The notes under the pieces were generated by a model, which did no database searches, was not told the origin of the DNA, and saw nothing but the letters and a program-made list of their open reading frames with translations. Both the position numbers and the translations under genes were made by a program. DNA of 63,990 nucleotides, taken from positions 1 to 63,990 of the forward strand of contig CAKRDK010000012.1 in the NCBI GenBank assembly GCA_934309475.1, in the 5' to 3' direction. Source of the stretch: an uncultured Roseburia sp. GTDB lineage: Bacteria; Bacillota; Clostridia; Lachnospirales; Lachnospiraceae. This document shows, in pieces, positions 16,519 to 25,384 of the stretch (the first letter of the stretch is position 1; the number at the start of each line of letters is the position of its first letter).

Positions 16519-17901
16519 ATGAAAAAGGATTTCTTGAAAAAAGCAATGGCAGCTGGATTAGTAGCCAGCATGGCGCTTGCAACAGCAGCATGCGGAAGCA
16601 GCACTGATGCTGACAGCAAAGATGCAGGCAACAGCGCATCTGACAACAAAGTGGAAGAGACACAGACAACAGGGGATGCAGTAGCAGATGACGGAAGCTA
16701 TGATGAGTGCTCTCTTACAATTTCCTGGTGGGGTGGAGATGACAGACATGAAGCAATGCTTGCAGCACTTGCAGCATTCGAAGAAGCTTATCCTGGAATC
16801 TCTGTAGTTGATGGAGCATCTTACGCAGCATGGGATGGATGGGAGACAAAAATGTCTACACAGTTCATGTCTGGTACAGAATGTGATGTTAACTTAGCAA
16901 ACTGGAACTGGTTAACACAGTACGATACAGATGGAACTGTATTCGCTGATTTGAGCGATTACAGCAACATCATTGATACATCTACTATTGAAAGCAAATA
17001 CTTAGACCTTTGTACAATCGATGGTTCTTTAAAAGCTGTTCCTACAGCATTGACAGGTAGAATTTTCTACTGGGATAAGACAACATTTGATGAAGTTGGA
17101 TGCGATATCCCAACATCTTATGCTGAGTTATTAGAAGCTGGTAAAGCTTTCGAAGCTTATGGCGAAGATTACTATCCATTATCTTTAGGTGAGTACGACA
17201 GAATGATTCTTATGGTTTACTATCTTGAATCCGTATATGGAAAAGATTGGGTAACAGACGGAACATTAAACTATTCTACAGATGAAATCGCTGAAGGACT
17301 TCAGTTCATTCAGGACTTAGAAGATGCACACGTAATTCCTTCTGTTCAGAAATTGGCAGGAGACGGTGCTGATTCTCTTGATAAGAATCCTAACTGGATC
17401 GATGGACATTATGCAGGTATCTTCGAGTGGGATTCTTCCGCAACAAAATTCGCTACAGCAGCTGAAGGCCGTGAAATCGTTGTAGGTGACTACTTCAAAG
17501 ATTTCGGCGATTACCAGGGAGGATACTCTAAAGTAGCTACATGCTGGACAATGAAAGCCAGCACAGAGCATCCAAAGGAAGCAGCTATGTTAATCAACTT
17601 CTTATTAAATGACGAATCTAACCTTCTTGGTTCTGCATTCGGTAGCCCTGCTTCTACAACAGCAAGAGATGCAGCAGTTGCAGCTGGTACATTAAATGAG
17701 CAGGTTGCAGAAGCTAACGAAAAAGTTATCGCTTGGACATCCTTCACATTAGATTCTACATTCGAATCTGCTGAATTAAAGAGCAATCCAGACGGTGTTT
17801 ACTATGATGTTATGGCAGGTTTAAGCTATGGCGATTACACTGTTGAAGAGGCTGCTCAGGCATTGGCTGATGGCGTTCAGGCTGTATTAGATGCACAGTA
17901 A
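16519..17901 (+). CDS. ABC transporter sugar-binding lipoprotein (uronate oligomers probable)
   Basis: The 460-residue protein has a lipoprotein signal (basic start, hydrophobic run, lipobox LATAAC) and a low-complexity linker to about residue 60. The rest is an extracellular solute-binding domain of the UgpB/MalE-like cluster, beginning ISWWGGDDRHEAML. It captures substrate at the membrane for the two permeases downstream. Oligogalacturonides or other pectin fragments are likely from neighbours and shared operator, but the ligand is inferred. A stem-loop after the stop may protect this cistron or thin out downstream transcription. Confidence 0.9.
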   Translation: MKKDFLKKAMAAGLVASMALATAACGSSTDADSKDAGNSASDNKVEETQTTGDAVADDGSYDECSLTISWWGGDDRHEAMLAALAAFEEAYPGISVVDGASYAAWDGWETKMSTQFMSGTECDVNLANWNWLTQYDTDGTVFADLSDYSNIIDTSTIESKYLDLCTIDGSLKAVPTALTGRIFYWDKTTFDEVGCDIPTSYAELLEAGKAFEAYGEDYYPLSLGEYDRMILMVYYLESVYGKDWVTDGTLNYSTDEIAEGLQFIQDLEDAHVIPSVQKLAGDGADSLDKNPNWIDGHYAGIFEWDSSATKFATAAEGREIVVGDYFKDFGDYQGGYSKVATCWTMKASTEHPKEAAMLINFLLNDESNLLGSAFGSPASTTARDAAVAAGTLNEQVAEANEKVIAWTSFTLDSTFESAELKSNPDGVYYDVMAGLSYGDYTVEEAAQALADGVQAVLDAQ

Positions 17902-17936
17902 TCTGTTATAGACAGAAAGATAGTACTTAAATATCA

Positions 17937-17964
17937 AAGGGCTGCTGCTTTTTCGGCAGCCCTT
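17937..17964 (+). terminator. Stem-loop after the binding-protein gene (partial terminator or stabiliser)
   Basis: AAGGGCTGC pairs perfectly with GCAGCCCTT around a 10-base loop. The downstream bases are ATAAAA rather than a T-run, so read-through into the permease genes is expected. Such a structure typically lets the binding protein be made in excess. Confidence 0.7.
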
Positions 17965-17980
17965 ATAAAAAGGTAAAATT

Positions 17981-18883
17981 ATGGATGGAAACTTATTTTT
18001 TGACCAATTTCTAAAAAAAAGAAAAAACAGTGATGATGCAGTATTCCTGGAGGGATGCCATCAGATGTACGAGGTGTCCGGTCAGGAGATTTTTGCGGAT
18101 TACATTGTGAAAAATATAACAGAAAAGGTTGATAAGGAGAGCACCATTCGAAGTGGTAAAGCGGAAAAGTATCTTTTCGATAGTATTGACACAGGAAAAC
18201 AGTTATTTTTTGTATATGAACGAACAGGTGAGGAAAAATATCGCGAAGCGATAGAAGGGCTGATGGAAGGGATTACAAAGTTAAGACGTACGAAGTCAGG
18301 AGTTTTTTCACAGGAGAGCGATTCGTCTGAGATTTTCAGAATTGCAGATTTTTATCGGATACTTCCTTTTTATATGGAATATGAAACGAAGTACCATAAT
18401 AAGGCAGAATACAATGATATCGTAGCTCAGTTCCTAAAAGTACGAAAGTGCTGCTATAACGAACAAAACGGCCTGTACTATCAAGCATACGATGAAGCAA
18501 AAGAGCAACCATGGTGTAACAATGAAACAGGGTTATCTCAAGAATTCTCTATGAGAAGTATGGGATGGTATTTGATGGCGCTGATTGACGTTATCGGAAC
18601 TATGAGCGAAGAGATTTATGAACACTATAGAACATTGGGGGATCTCTTCAAAGAATTGATAAAAGGGATACTTCCTTGTAAAGACGCAGAACCGGGGATG
18701 TTCGGTTACGCAATTTGCAAAGCATGCCGCATAGGAGTCTTGAACAGAGAAAAATATGCAGCAGAAGGAATAAAGCTTGTAGAATCATGTTACAGGCAGA
18801 TGGATGATGAATCCAACGACGAAAATATAGGGATTTGTATGATGGCATATGCCCAGACACAAATGTTAAAAGAAAGAATATGA
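17981..18883 (+). CDS. Small GH105-like protein (unsaturated uronyl hydrolase family)
   Basis: At 300 residues it is shorter than usual GH105 enzymes (about 350-390). The (alpha/alpha)6 pattern is recognisable: IADFYRILPFYMEY with Asp123 at the expected catalytic position, GLYYQAYDEAKEQPW (about 164-178), MGWYLMALIDV (194-204) and a degenerate C-terminal GMFGYAICKA. GH105 enzymes release the unsaturated uronic acid from oligosaccharides by hydration, feeding KduI/DhuI. There is no signal peptide. Several family-conserved positions differ, so activity is uncertain. It lies between the binding protein and the permeases and overlaps or abuts the permease start. Confidence 0.7.
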   Translation: MDGNLFFDQFLKKRKNSDDAVFLEGCHQMYEVSGQEIFADYIVKNITEKVDKESTIRSGKAEKYLFDSIDTGKQLFFVYERTGEEKYREAIEGLMEGITKLRRTKSGVFSQESDSSEIFRIADFYRILPFYMEYETKYHNKAEYNDIVAQFLKVRKCCYNEQNGLYYQAYDEAKEQPWCNNETGLSQEFSMRSMGWYLMALIDVIGTMSEEIYEHYRTLGDLFKELIKGILPCKDAEPGMFGYAICKACRIGVLNREKYAAEGIKLVESCYRQMDDESNDENIGICMMAYAQTQMLKERI

Positions 18884-18900
18884 AAAGGAGGTACATTGTC

Positions 18901-19842
18901 TTGGCTAAGAAAACAGAAGCAGCTGTTGTAGCAACAAGTCAGAAAAAGGGATTCAAAAAATTCTGTAAGGATAATATTGGATTTTTCTTTATCCTTCCGT
19001 GGTTAATTGGTTTCCTTGTATTTAAACTGTATCCAATGGGCTCATCTTTAGTGTACAGTTTTACAGATTACAACTTATTTAAAGGTATCAAACAGTGGGG
19101 AACATTCCAGAACTATATTGATATCTTTACGACACCAAGTATTGTAAAGGCATTACAGGTAACATTTAAGTATGCATTCATTACAGTACCTTTGAAACTG
19201 ATATTTGCGTTATTCATCGCTTATATCTTAAATTTCAAAATCAAAGGTGTAAACTTATTCAGAACAGTTTACTATGTACCATCTATCTTAGGTGGATCTG
19301 TAGCGATTGCAGTATTATGGAAAGCAGTATTTAAAGATGATGGTCTTATCAATACTGCATTGGGATTTTTCGGAGTAACAGGCCCTAGCTGGTTAGGAGA
19401 TCCGAATTATTCTCTGTTAGTTATCAGTTTACTTCGTGTATGGCAGTTCGGTTCCGCAATGGTTATTTTCCTTGCAGCTTTAAAAGGTGTTCCGACAGAA
19501 CTTTACGAAGCAGCATCTATTGATGGAGCTGGTAAATGGCGTCAGTTTTTTACAGTAACAGTACCGTTGATTACACCGGTTATTTTCTATAACTTAGTTA
19601 CACAGTTATGCCAGGCTTTCCAGGAATTCAATGGACCTTACATTATTACACAGGGTGGACCAAGAAATTCAACAACCCTGATTTCACTTTTGATTTACAA
19701 CAACGCATTTGGAAGATACAATATGGGTATGGCAAGTGCAATGGCATGGGTATTATTCATCATCTTGATGTTCTTTACCGTAATCGCATTCTTAAGCCAG
19801 AAATATTGGGTATTCTATTCTGATGATGAAGGAGGTAAGTAA
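18901..19842 (+). CDS. ABC transporter permease, MalF-like
   Basis: The 313-residue inner-membrane protein has six predicted membrane segments starting at about residue 30, and the EAA loop YEAASIDGAGKWRQFF for the ATPase. I place the start at TTG 18901, preceded by AGGAGG with nine-base spacing; ATG 18880, which overlaps the previous stop as ATGA, is possible but would put that ribosome site inside the gene. It forms a heterodimer with the next gene. No ATPase is encoded in the operon. Confidence 0.92.
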   Translation: MAKKTEAAVVATSQKKGFKKFCKDNIGFFFILPWLIGFLVFKLYPMGSSLVYSFTDYNLFKGIKQWGTFQNYIDIFTTPSIVKALQVTFKYAFITVPLKLIFALFIAYILNFKIKGVNLFRTVYYVPSILGGSVAIAVLWKAVFKDDGLINTALGFFGVTGPSWLGDPNYSLLVISLLRVWQFGSAMVIFLAALKGVPTELYEAASIDGAGKWRQFFTVTVPLITPVIFYNLVTQLCQAFQEFNGPYIITQGGPRNSTTLISLLIYNNAFGRYNMGMASAMAWVLFIILMFFTVIAFLSQKYWVFYSDDEGGK

Positions 19843-19844
19843 AA

Positions 19845-20717
19845 ATGGGTGAACATTCAGCTAAAAGTAAAACATCTAGAATCATTAACCTGATTCTTCG
19901 CTATACCATCCTGATTCTTGTCGGATTTATTATGATTTATCCTTTATTATGGATGATTGGAGCTACATTTAAGTCAAACGCAGAGATTTTCTCCACAGTA
20001 GGTCTTTTTACAAGCAACCCTACGTTACAGGGTTATAAAGATGCAATGACAAACTACGGTGGTACAATCAATATTTGGACAGCAATGCTTCATACATATG
20101 AATATGTTATTCCAAAAGTAATATTCACCATTATTTCAGCAACGATTACAGCATACGGATTTGGTAGATTTGAATTCAAAGGAAAAGGATTCTTATTCGC
20201 AGTATTGATGTCAACATTATTCCTTCCACAGGTTGTATTAAATGTACCTCAGTATATCTTATTCAACAAATTAGGATGGGTTGACTCTCCAATTTACCTT
20301 GCAATTATTGCTCCTACTTTATTTGCAACAGATACATACTTCGTATTCATGTTAATCCAGTTCCTTCACAATGTTCCAAAGGAATTAGAGGAAGCAGCAA
20401 AGATTGACGGATGTAATGTTGTACAGACATTAATTAAAGTAATCTGTCCAATGCTTTCACCGGCATTAGTATCATGTGCACTGTTCCAGTTCATGTGGTC
20501 ATCAAACGACTTTATGGGACCATTACTTTATGTATCTACACCAGCAAGATACCCTGCAGCAATTTTCGTTAAAATGTCAATGGACGGTGATGCAGGATTC
20601 AGCTGGAACCGTATTTTAGCATTATCCTTAATCTCTATTTTACCATCCTTGATTATTTTCTTCCTTGCACAGGATAAATTCGTTGATGGTATTTCAGCCG
20701 GTGGTGTTAAGGGCTAA
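19845..20717 (+). CDS. ABC transporter permease, MalG-like
   Basis: The 290-residue permease has about six membrane segments and the EAA loop EEAAKIDGCNVVQTLIKV. It starts two bases after the MalF-like gene, with AGGAGG in the end of that gene. It completes the importer except for the ATPase, which is presumably a shared MsmX/MsmK-type protein encoded elsewhere. Confidence 0.93.
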   Translation: MGEHSAKSKTSRIINLILRYTILILVGFIMIYPLLWMIGATFKSNAEIFSTVGLFTSNPTLQGYKDAMTNYGGTINIWTAMLHTYEYVIPKVIFTIISATITAYGFGRFEFKGKGFLFAVLMSTLFLPQVVLNVPQYILFNKLGWVDSPIYLAIIAPTLFATDTYFVFMLIQFLHNVPKELEEAAKIDGCNVVQTLIKVICPMLSPALVSCALFQFMWSSNDFMGPLLYVSTPARYPAAIFVKMSMDGDAGFSWNRILALSLISILPSLIIFFLAQDKFVDGISAGGVKG

Positions 20718-20753
20718 AATTTCAGAAACTTCAAAAGAAGAAAAAGATTTTAC

Positions 20754-20787
20754 AACAGGGGGCAGCATCTTATGTTGCCCCCTGTTC
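20754..20787 (+). terminator. Terminator of the importer operon
   Basis: AACAGGGGGCA pairs perfectly with TGCCCCCTGTT around a loop of about 10 bases. The following bases (CTTATAAAATT) form only a weak T-run. Confidence 0.75.
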
Positions 20788-20792
20788 TTATA

Positions 20793-21294
20793 AAATTGCA
20801 TAAATCTGTATTTATTGTACAGGACATACGCGGTGCTTCAAATTCTATGAAGCATGGGAAGGAGAAAATCAACAGCTTCTCCATTCCATTACACGAGACA
20901 TTCCGATGAGCCTTTGAAAGCAAAATCGTGTTCAGCAGGGGCTTCCACGATTTTAAGTCTCATCTCCATCGTGTAAAGTCATTTCGAAGCTGTCGATTTT
21001 CTCTTTCCCATCCGTCAGGTTGTGGAGCACCGCTTTTGACCAGACACTAAATGCGGATTTGATGGCGGTGTCTGTTTCCGGTATTCAAAGTGTAAGTTGT
21101 GCGATAGAAATTATTTATAAATGAGGTACTTTGGAGCCGCTGGTACTTAGAGGCTGTATTTTAGCCTCTTATGTACCACTGCGAGCGACAAGTAGCGAAA
21201 GCGTGCCTCATGTTAAATAATTTCTAGTGTACAACGTAAAGTTTCCAAAAACGTAAAGCATACGCCCGACAGTAAATACAGATTTGTGCAATTT
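20793..21294. other. ~500-nt multi-branched palindromic element (structured RNA or MITE-like)
   Basis: The ends are a 25-bp inverted repeat: 20793-20817 (AAATTGCATAAATCTG...) with 21270-21294, 23 of 25 identical, and both differences are G-U pairs in plus-strand RNA. Inside lie four hairpins: 20834-20854 (TGCTTCA/TGAAGCA); 20856-21009, with 24-bp basal arms and a central AAAATCGTG/CACGATTTT; 21041-21074 (CAGACAC/GTGTCTG); and about 21091-21240, with nested stems including AGAAATTATTTA/TAAATAATTTCT. No gene of credible length is present. It begins right after the importer terminator and ends 21 bases before the GH28 start. Family unknown. Confidence 0.75.
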
Positions 21295-21315
21295 GAGGAA
21301 AGGACAGGTAGGAAA

Positions 21316-22878
21316 ATGAAACTTGAAATTGTCATGAAGACAGCGAGAAGTATCACGTTAGAATTAGACGACGGTGGTATTTATGAAACAAAAGAGACGT
21401 ATTGCGTAGTTGTAAATGGAGAGAAGCGTCTGGAGACGAAAAAAGTAATTACATCTGTTTACGATTTACTTCCGGATACAGATTATACGATTGAAATTTT
21501 AAAGATGAGTGGCGAGAAGGAAGCAGAACTTTCTTTCCACACGGATTATGAGTTTGTGACATTGAACGTCCGCGACTTTGGTGCGAAGGGAGATGGTGTA
21601 ACGAATGATACGCATTTCATTCAGGCAGCCATTCTCTGTTGTCCGAAGGACAGCCGTGTGCTGATTCCGGCGGGAACCTATAAGATTACATCGCTGTTTT
21701 TGAAAAGCGATATTTCGGTAGAACTTGCAGAAGGAGCAGAACTTTTAGCAGATACCGTGCGCGAGCATTATGCGGTGCTTCCAGGCATGATTGAAAGTTA
21801 TGATGAAAAAGATGAATATAACTTGGGAACATGGGAAGGAAATCCTTTAAAAATGTTTGCAGGCATTATTTCCGGTATTCATGTATCGAATGTGAAGTTG
21901 TATGGACAGGGAAGCATTAATGGTGCGGCAAACCACGAAAACTGGTGGTATAACGAGAAGGTGATGCGCATTGCATTCCGTCCGCGTATGCTGTTTCTCA
22001 ATCACTGTGAAAACATTCAGGTGCAGGGACTGTATTTCCATGACAGTCCGGCATGGGTGATTCATCCGTATTTCAGTAACCGTCTCGTGTTTGCGGATTT
22101 GTGTGTCAAGAATCCGGGACAGTCACCGAACACGGACGGACTTGATCCGGAATCCTGCCAGGATGTAGAGATTCGCGGAATCCATTTTTCACTGGGAGAT
22201 GACTGTATTGCCGTAAAATCCGGAAAGATTTACATGGGGAAAAAGTATAAGACCCCATCGAAAAACATCCATATCAGCCAGTGCCTGATGGAGAATGGAC
22301 ATGGGGCTGTCACAATCGGAAGTGAGATGGCGGGTGGAGTTATCAATCTTGTTGTGGAAAAATGCAGATTTTTTGACACTGACCGTGGACTGCGTATTAA
22401 GACGAGACGTGGACGTGGAAAAGATGCAGTAATAGATCAGATTATTTTCCGCGACATTGAGATGGATCATGTTATGACGCCGTTTACCGGAAACGCATTC
22501 TATTTCTGTGACCCGGACGGAAGAACCGAGTATGTGCAGTCGAGAGCACTGTATCCGGTTGACGAACGGACACCGGAGTTAAAGCATTTTGTATTTGAAA
22601 ATATTCACGCAACAAACTGTCACGTGGCAGCCATTTATTTTGCCGGACTTCCGGAGAAAAAAATCGAGGAAATCGTGATGCGTAACGTGGAGGTTTCTTT
22701 TGCAAAAAAAGCCAAAAGTGGTGTTCCTATCATGTCAAATGGCGTGGAGGAATGCAGCAAAAAAGGAATTTATGCAGAAAATGTATCCCGTTTTGTGCTC
22801 GAAAATGTTACAATAGAGGGACAGAATGGAGAGGCTGTGGAATTGCACAATGTAGATGAGTTTGTGCATGATAGATAG
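21316..22878 (+). CDS. GH28 polygalacturonase, cytoplasmic exo-type
   Basis: The 520-residue protein has an N-terminal fibronectin-like beta domain (about 1-90) and a right-handed beta-helix. GH28 signatures are present: NTDGLDPES and GDDCIAVKSG with the catalytic aspartates, NGHGAVTIGSEMAGG, and RIKT. No signal peptide exists, so it should cleave imported oligogalacturonides to galacturonate for UxaC. ATG 21316 follows GGTAGG. The next two genes are close enough to be co-transcribed. Confidence 0.93.
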   Translation: MKLEIVMKTARSITLELDDGGIYETKETYCVVVNGEKRLETKKVITSVYDLLPDTDYTIEILKMSGEKEAELSFHTDYEFVTLNVRDFGAKGDGVTNDTHFIQAAILCCPKDSRVLIPAGTYKITSLFLKSDISVELAEGAELLADTVREHYAVLPGMIESYDEKDEYNLGTWEGNPLKMFAGIISGIHVSNVKLYGQGSINGAANHENWWYNEKVMRIAFRPRMLFLNHCENIQVQGLYFHDSPAWVIHPYFSNRLVFADLCVKNPGQSPNTDGLDPESCQDVEIRGIHFSLGDDCIAVKSGKIYMGKKYKTPSKNIHISQCLMENGHGAVTIGSEMAGGVINLVVEKCRFFDTDRGLRIKTRRGRGKDAVIDQIIFRDIEMDHVMTPFTGNAFYFCDPDGRTEYVQSRALYPVDERTPELKHFVFENIHATNCHVAAIYFAGLPEKKIEEIVMRNVEVSFAKKAKSGVPIMSNGVEECSKKGIYAENVSRFVLENVTIEGQNGEAVELHNVDEFVHDR

Positions 22879-22893
22879 AAAGAGAGGGATAGA

Positions 22894-23736
22894 ATGCAAT
22901 TAGGAATTCGTTTACATGATATCAAAAAAGTACCATTAGAGGAGCGCCTTGCGATTGCAAAGGAGCAGGGGTTTTGTTGTGGACATTTAGCACTTTCCAA
23001 GGTAATCTCAGAGTATTCCGTGGATGATAGTGCGCTGACACCGGGATTTGCGCTCTATTTAAAAAGAATTTTTTCACAGAACCAGTTAGATGTGGCAGTG
23101 CTCGGATGTTACTTAAATCTTGCAAACCCGAATGAGGAGAGTCTCCGCAAAATCACGCATCGTTATATGGCACATATCCGTTTTGCATCCCTGCTTGGCG
23201 TGGGTGTAGTCGGAACGGAGACCGGTGCACCGAACGAGGCTTATCAGTTTGAGGAGGCTTGCCGTTCGGAAGAAGCATTGCAGACATTTATCAAAAATGT
23301 CCGCCCGGTTGTAGAGTGCGCGGAAAAAATGGGTGTGATTTTTGCAATTGAGCCGGTTGCAAAGCATATCGTATGGAATCCGAAACGTGCCCGTGAAGTG
23401 TTAGATACGATTGGTTCCCCGAATTTGCAGATTATTTTTGATCCGGTCAACCTGTTAGATATCCACAATTATCAGGACAGGGAAGCAATCATTGCGGAGG
23501 CAATAGAACTTCTCGGAGATGATATTGCAATGGTACATATCAAGGATTTTATTGTAAAAGATGGAGAATTAGTGTCTGTGGCAGCCGGAACCGGTGAGAT
23601 GGATTACACACAGATTATCCGTTTTATCAAGACGAAAAAGCCATATATTCATGTGACTTTGGAGAATACAGTGCCGGAAAATGCGGTAGAATCCAGAAAG
23701 TATATTCAGAAGCTCTGGGACGAGTGTGAGGCATAG
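22894..23736 (+). CDS. Sugar isomerase/epimerase-like TIM-barrel protein (AP endonuclease family 2)
   Basis: The 280-residue protein has the xylose isomerase-like barrel. Metal ligands at expected places are Glu in FAIEPV, Asp in IIFDPVNLLD, His in MVHIKDF and Glu in HVTLENT. Members are sugar or inositol epimerases/isomerases; the substrate is not evident. It starts 15 bases after GH28 with GAGAGGG upstream, so it probably handles a rarer sugar or uronate from pectin. Cytoplasmic. Confidence 0.82.
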   Translation: MQLGIRLHDIKKVPLEERLAIAKEQGFCCGHLALSKVISEYSVDDSALTPGFALYLKRIFSQNQLDVAVLGCYLNLANPNEESLRKITHRYMAHIRFASLLGVGVVGTETGAPNEAYQFEEACRSEEALQTFIKNVRPVVECAEKMGVIFAIEPVAKHIVWNPKRAREVLDTIGSPNLQIIFDPVNLLDIHNYQDREAIIAEAIELLGDDIAMVHIKDFIVKDGELVSVAAGTGEMDYTQIIRFIKTKKPYIHVTLENTVPENAVESRKYIQKLWDECEA

Positions 23737-23748
23737 AAAGGCGTAATT

Positions 23749-24381
23749 ATGTTAGATAGAATTTTTAATGTCGATAACCCGGTCTTTCGGGCGATTAATA
23801 CTATTGGAAAAATTTTTCTGCTGGATATGCTCTGGCTGATTTGTTCCATTCCGATTTTTACCATGGGGGCATCGACCACTGCGCTGATTTATGCCTGCAT
23901 GAAAATAAAAGATGATGAAGGATATGTGACAAGCAACTTTTTCAAATCCTTCAAAGAAAATTTTAAACAGTCGACGGCAATCTTTTTGATTTATCTTGTA
24001 GTTGGAATTGTATTAGCGGCCGATTTTATACTTGGAAATCAGGTGGAAAACAGGAATTTTGGACTTGCCCTTCAGATTGGTGCCGGAGTCATTGCAATAC
24101 CGTACTTCCTTTCGCTGTTGTATGTATTCGGGGTACAGTCGCGCTTTGTAAATCCGGTAAAAAATACAATCCGCTATGCCTTTTTTATGTCACTTCGCAA
24201 TATGAAGACGACGATTCAGATGGCAATTCTGATGATTTTATTTGTGTGGGTCAACACGACAGTGTTGCTTGCGAATTTCTTAAGCCTGATTTATGGAGTT
24301 GGTCTGATGGGATACTTCTTCGCATTTTATTATCGTCAGGCATTTAAAAAATATTTGAATCCGGAAAACGAGGGGGAATAA
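23749..24381 (+). CDS. YesL-like membrane protein (DUF624)
   Basis: The 210-residue protein has four to five hydrophobic segments (near residues 20-45, 75-95, 100-125, 140-165 and 170-195). The start LDRIFNVDNPVFRAINTIGKIFLLDMLWL is typical of the YesL family, which accompanies pectin-use genes in Bacillus and Clostridia. Its molecular role is not known. It starts 12 bases after the isomerase-like gene and ends the operon; the pectinesterase gene converges 16 bases later. Confidence 0.85.
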   Translation: MLDRIFNVDNPVFRAINTIGKIFLLDMLWLICSIPIFTMGASTTALIYACMKIKDDEGYVTSNFFKSFKENFKQSTAIFLIYLVVGIVLAADFILGNQVENRNFGLALQIGAGVIAIPYFLSLLYVFGVQSRFVNPVKNTIRYAFFMSLRNMKTTIQMAILMILFVWVNTTVLLANFLSLIYGVGLMGYFFAFYYRQAFKKYLNPENEGE

Positions 24382-24397
24382 ATCCCCCTTATTTTTT

Positions 24398-25384
24398 TTA
24401 TGGATTCCAGCCACCGAGCACCTTCGTAACAGAATAATTCAAAACGTCAGCCGCTGAGAGCTCCCGCACGAATGGGGCGCGCTCTTGGAGTGAAACAGGA
24501 GTTCCATCTTCCTGTCTGCACTGCCATTCGGCATAGAAAACATGTTCTCTTGCAGCGGGTTTGTCCCAGTCGTGGAATCCGGCAGGATGAATATGTGCGC
24601 CGTAGGTACATTCCAGAAAAACAGTTTTGGCATCATCGCGCCATGGACGCCCTAAATAGACGGATTGTCTCGGACAGTCGCTTGTTAGTTCACATGCATG
24701 AAAAACATAGCCGTATGGCTGCCCAGGGGGCGTAGAAGCGGCTGTTACATAGCCCTGTACCGCATCATCCGGGTCACGCAGGATGGAATGAATGTGGCAG
24801 TGCTCGAAGTAGGCGGCCGCACCGCCAAAAATAAAGTCAATATCACCACAAATATAACAGTCCCTGTAGTATTGCCGGGTCGGAGTCCGCGGAGCAAATT
24901 CTTTTGGCCCGCGGAAGCCACCCGGCTCGTATTCTTTTTCCGGCAGGGGCGCTGTAAAAAGGGTATCCTGACAACTTTTTAAGGAACAGTTTTCACAGAA
25001 AAAGAAATCGCCGTCTGCATAGAGGGCAACTGCCTGTCCGGCTTTTTGGGATGGTCCGGAAGTATTTTGTACCGTGAGATTTTTTAAGGTGGTGTGCGGT
25101 GCATTTACAAATAAAGTGTAGGAGCGGAACGTACCACGTTTGATGCCATCCGGCATGAGAAAGCGGGCATAGTCATCATAGGTGAGAATGGTCTGCTCCG
25201 GTGAGATGCCTTGCAATGTGACAAAGGGACGGTTGATTTCGAGTTTTTCATAATAAACCCCTGCACCAATGGAAATGGTAACAGGGGTTGTAGAATCTTT
25301 TGGAATCGAAGACAATGCCTCTGCAATCGTGTGAAATGCATGAGAATCAGTTTTAGAAACATTTATTGTCTTAGTTGTATTCAT
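24398..25384 (-). CDS. Pectinesterase (CE8), no signal peptide
   Basis: The 328-residue beta-helix enzyme removes methyl esters from galacturonides. CE8 motifs are in order: GQAVALYADGD, SCQDTLF with the first catalytic aspartate, CYICGDIDFIFGGAAAYFE with the nucleophile aspartate, and YLGRPWRDD with the conserved Arg/Trp. The absence of a signal peptide means it acts on oligosaccharides after import, matching the cytoplasmic GH28. Its start codon overlaps the stop of the DegV gene (TAATG), indicating translational coupling. Confidence 0.94.
   Translation of the reverse strand: MNTTKTINVSKTDSHAFHTIAEALSSIPKDSTTPVTISIGAGVYYEKLEINRPFVTLQGISPEQTILTYDDYARFLMPDGIKRGTFRSYTLFVNAPHTTLKNLTVQNTSGPSQKAGQAVALYADGDFFFCENCSLKSCQDTLFTAPLPEKEYEPGGFRGPKEFAPRTPTRQYYRDCYICGDIDFIFGGAAAYFEHCHIHSILRDPDDAVQGYVTAASTPPGQPYGYVFHACELTSDCPRQSVYLGRPWRDDAKTVFLECTYGAHIHPAGFHDWDKPAAREHVFYAEWQCRQEDGTPVSLQERAPFVRELSAADVLNYSVTKVLGGWNP

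Noticed and set aside
20793..21294. Remnant protein-coding gene
   Set aside because: All frames are interrupted at short intervals and the sequence is dominated by complementary arms.
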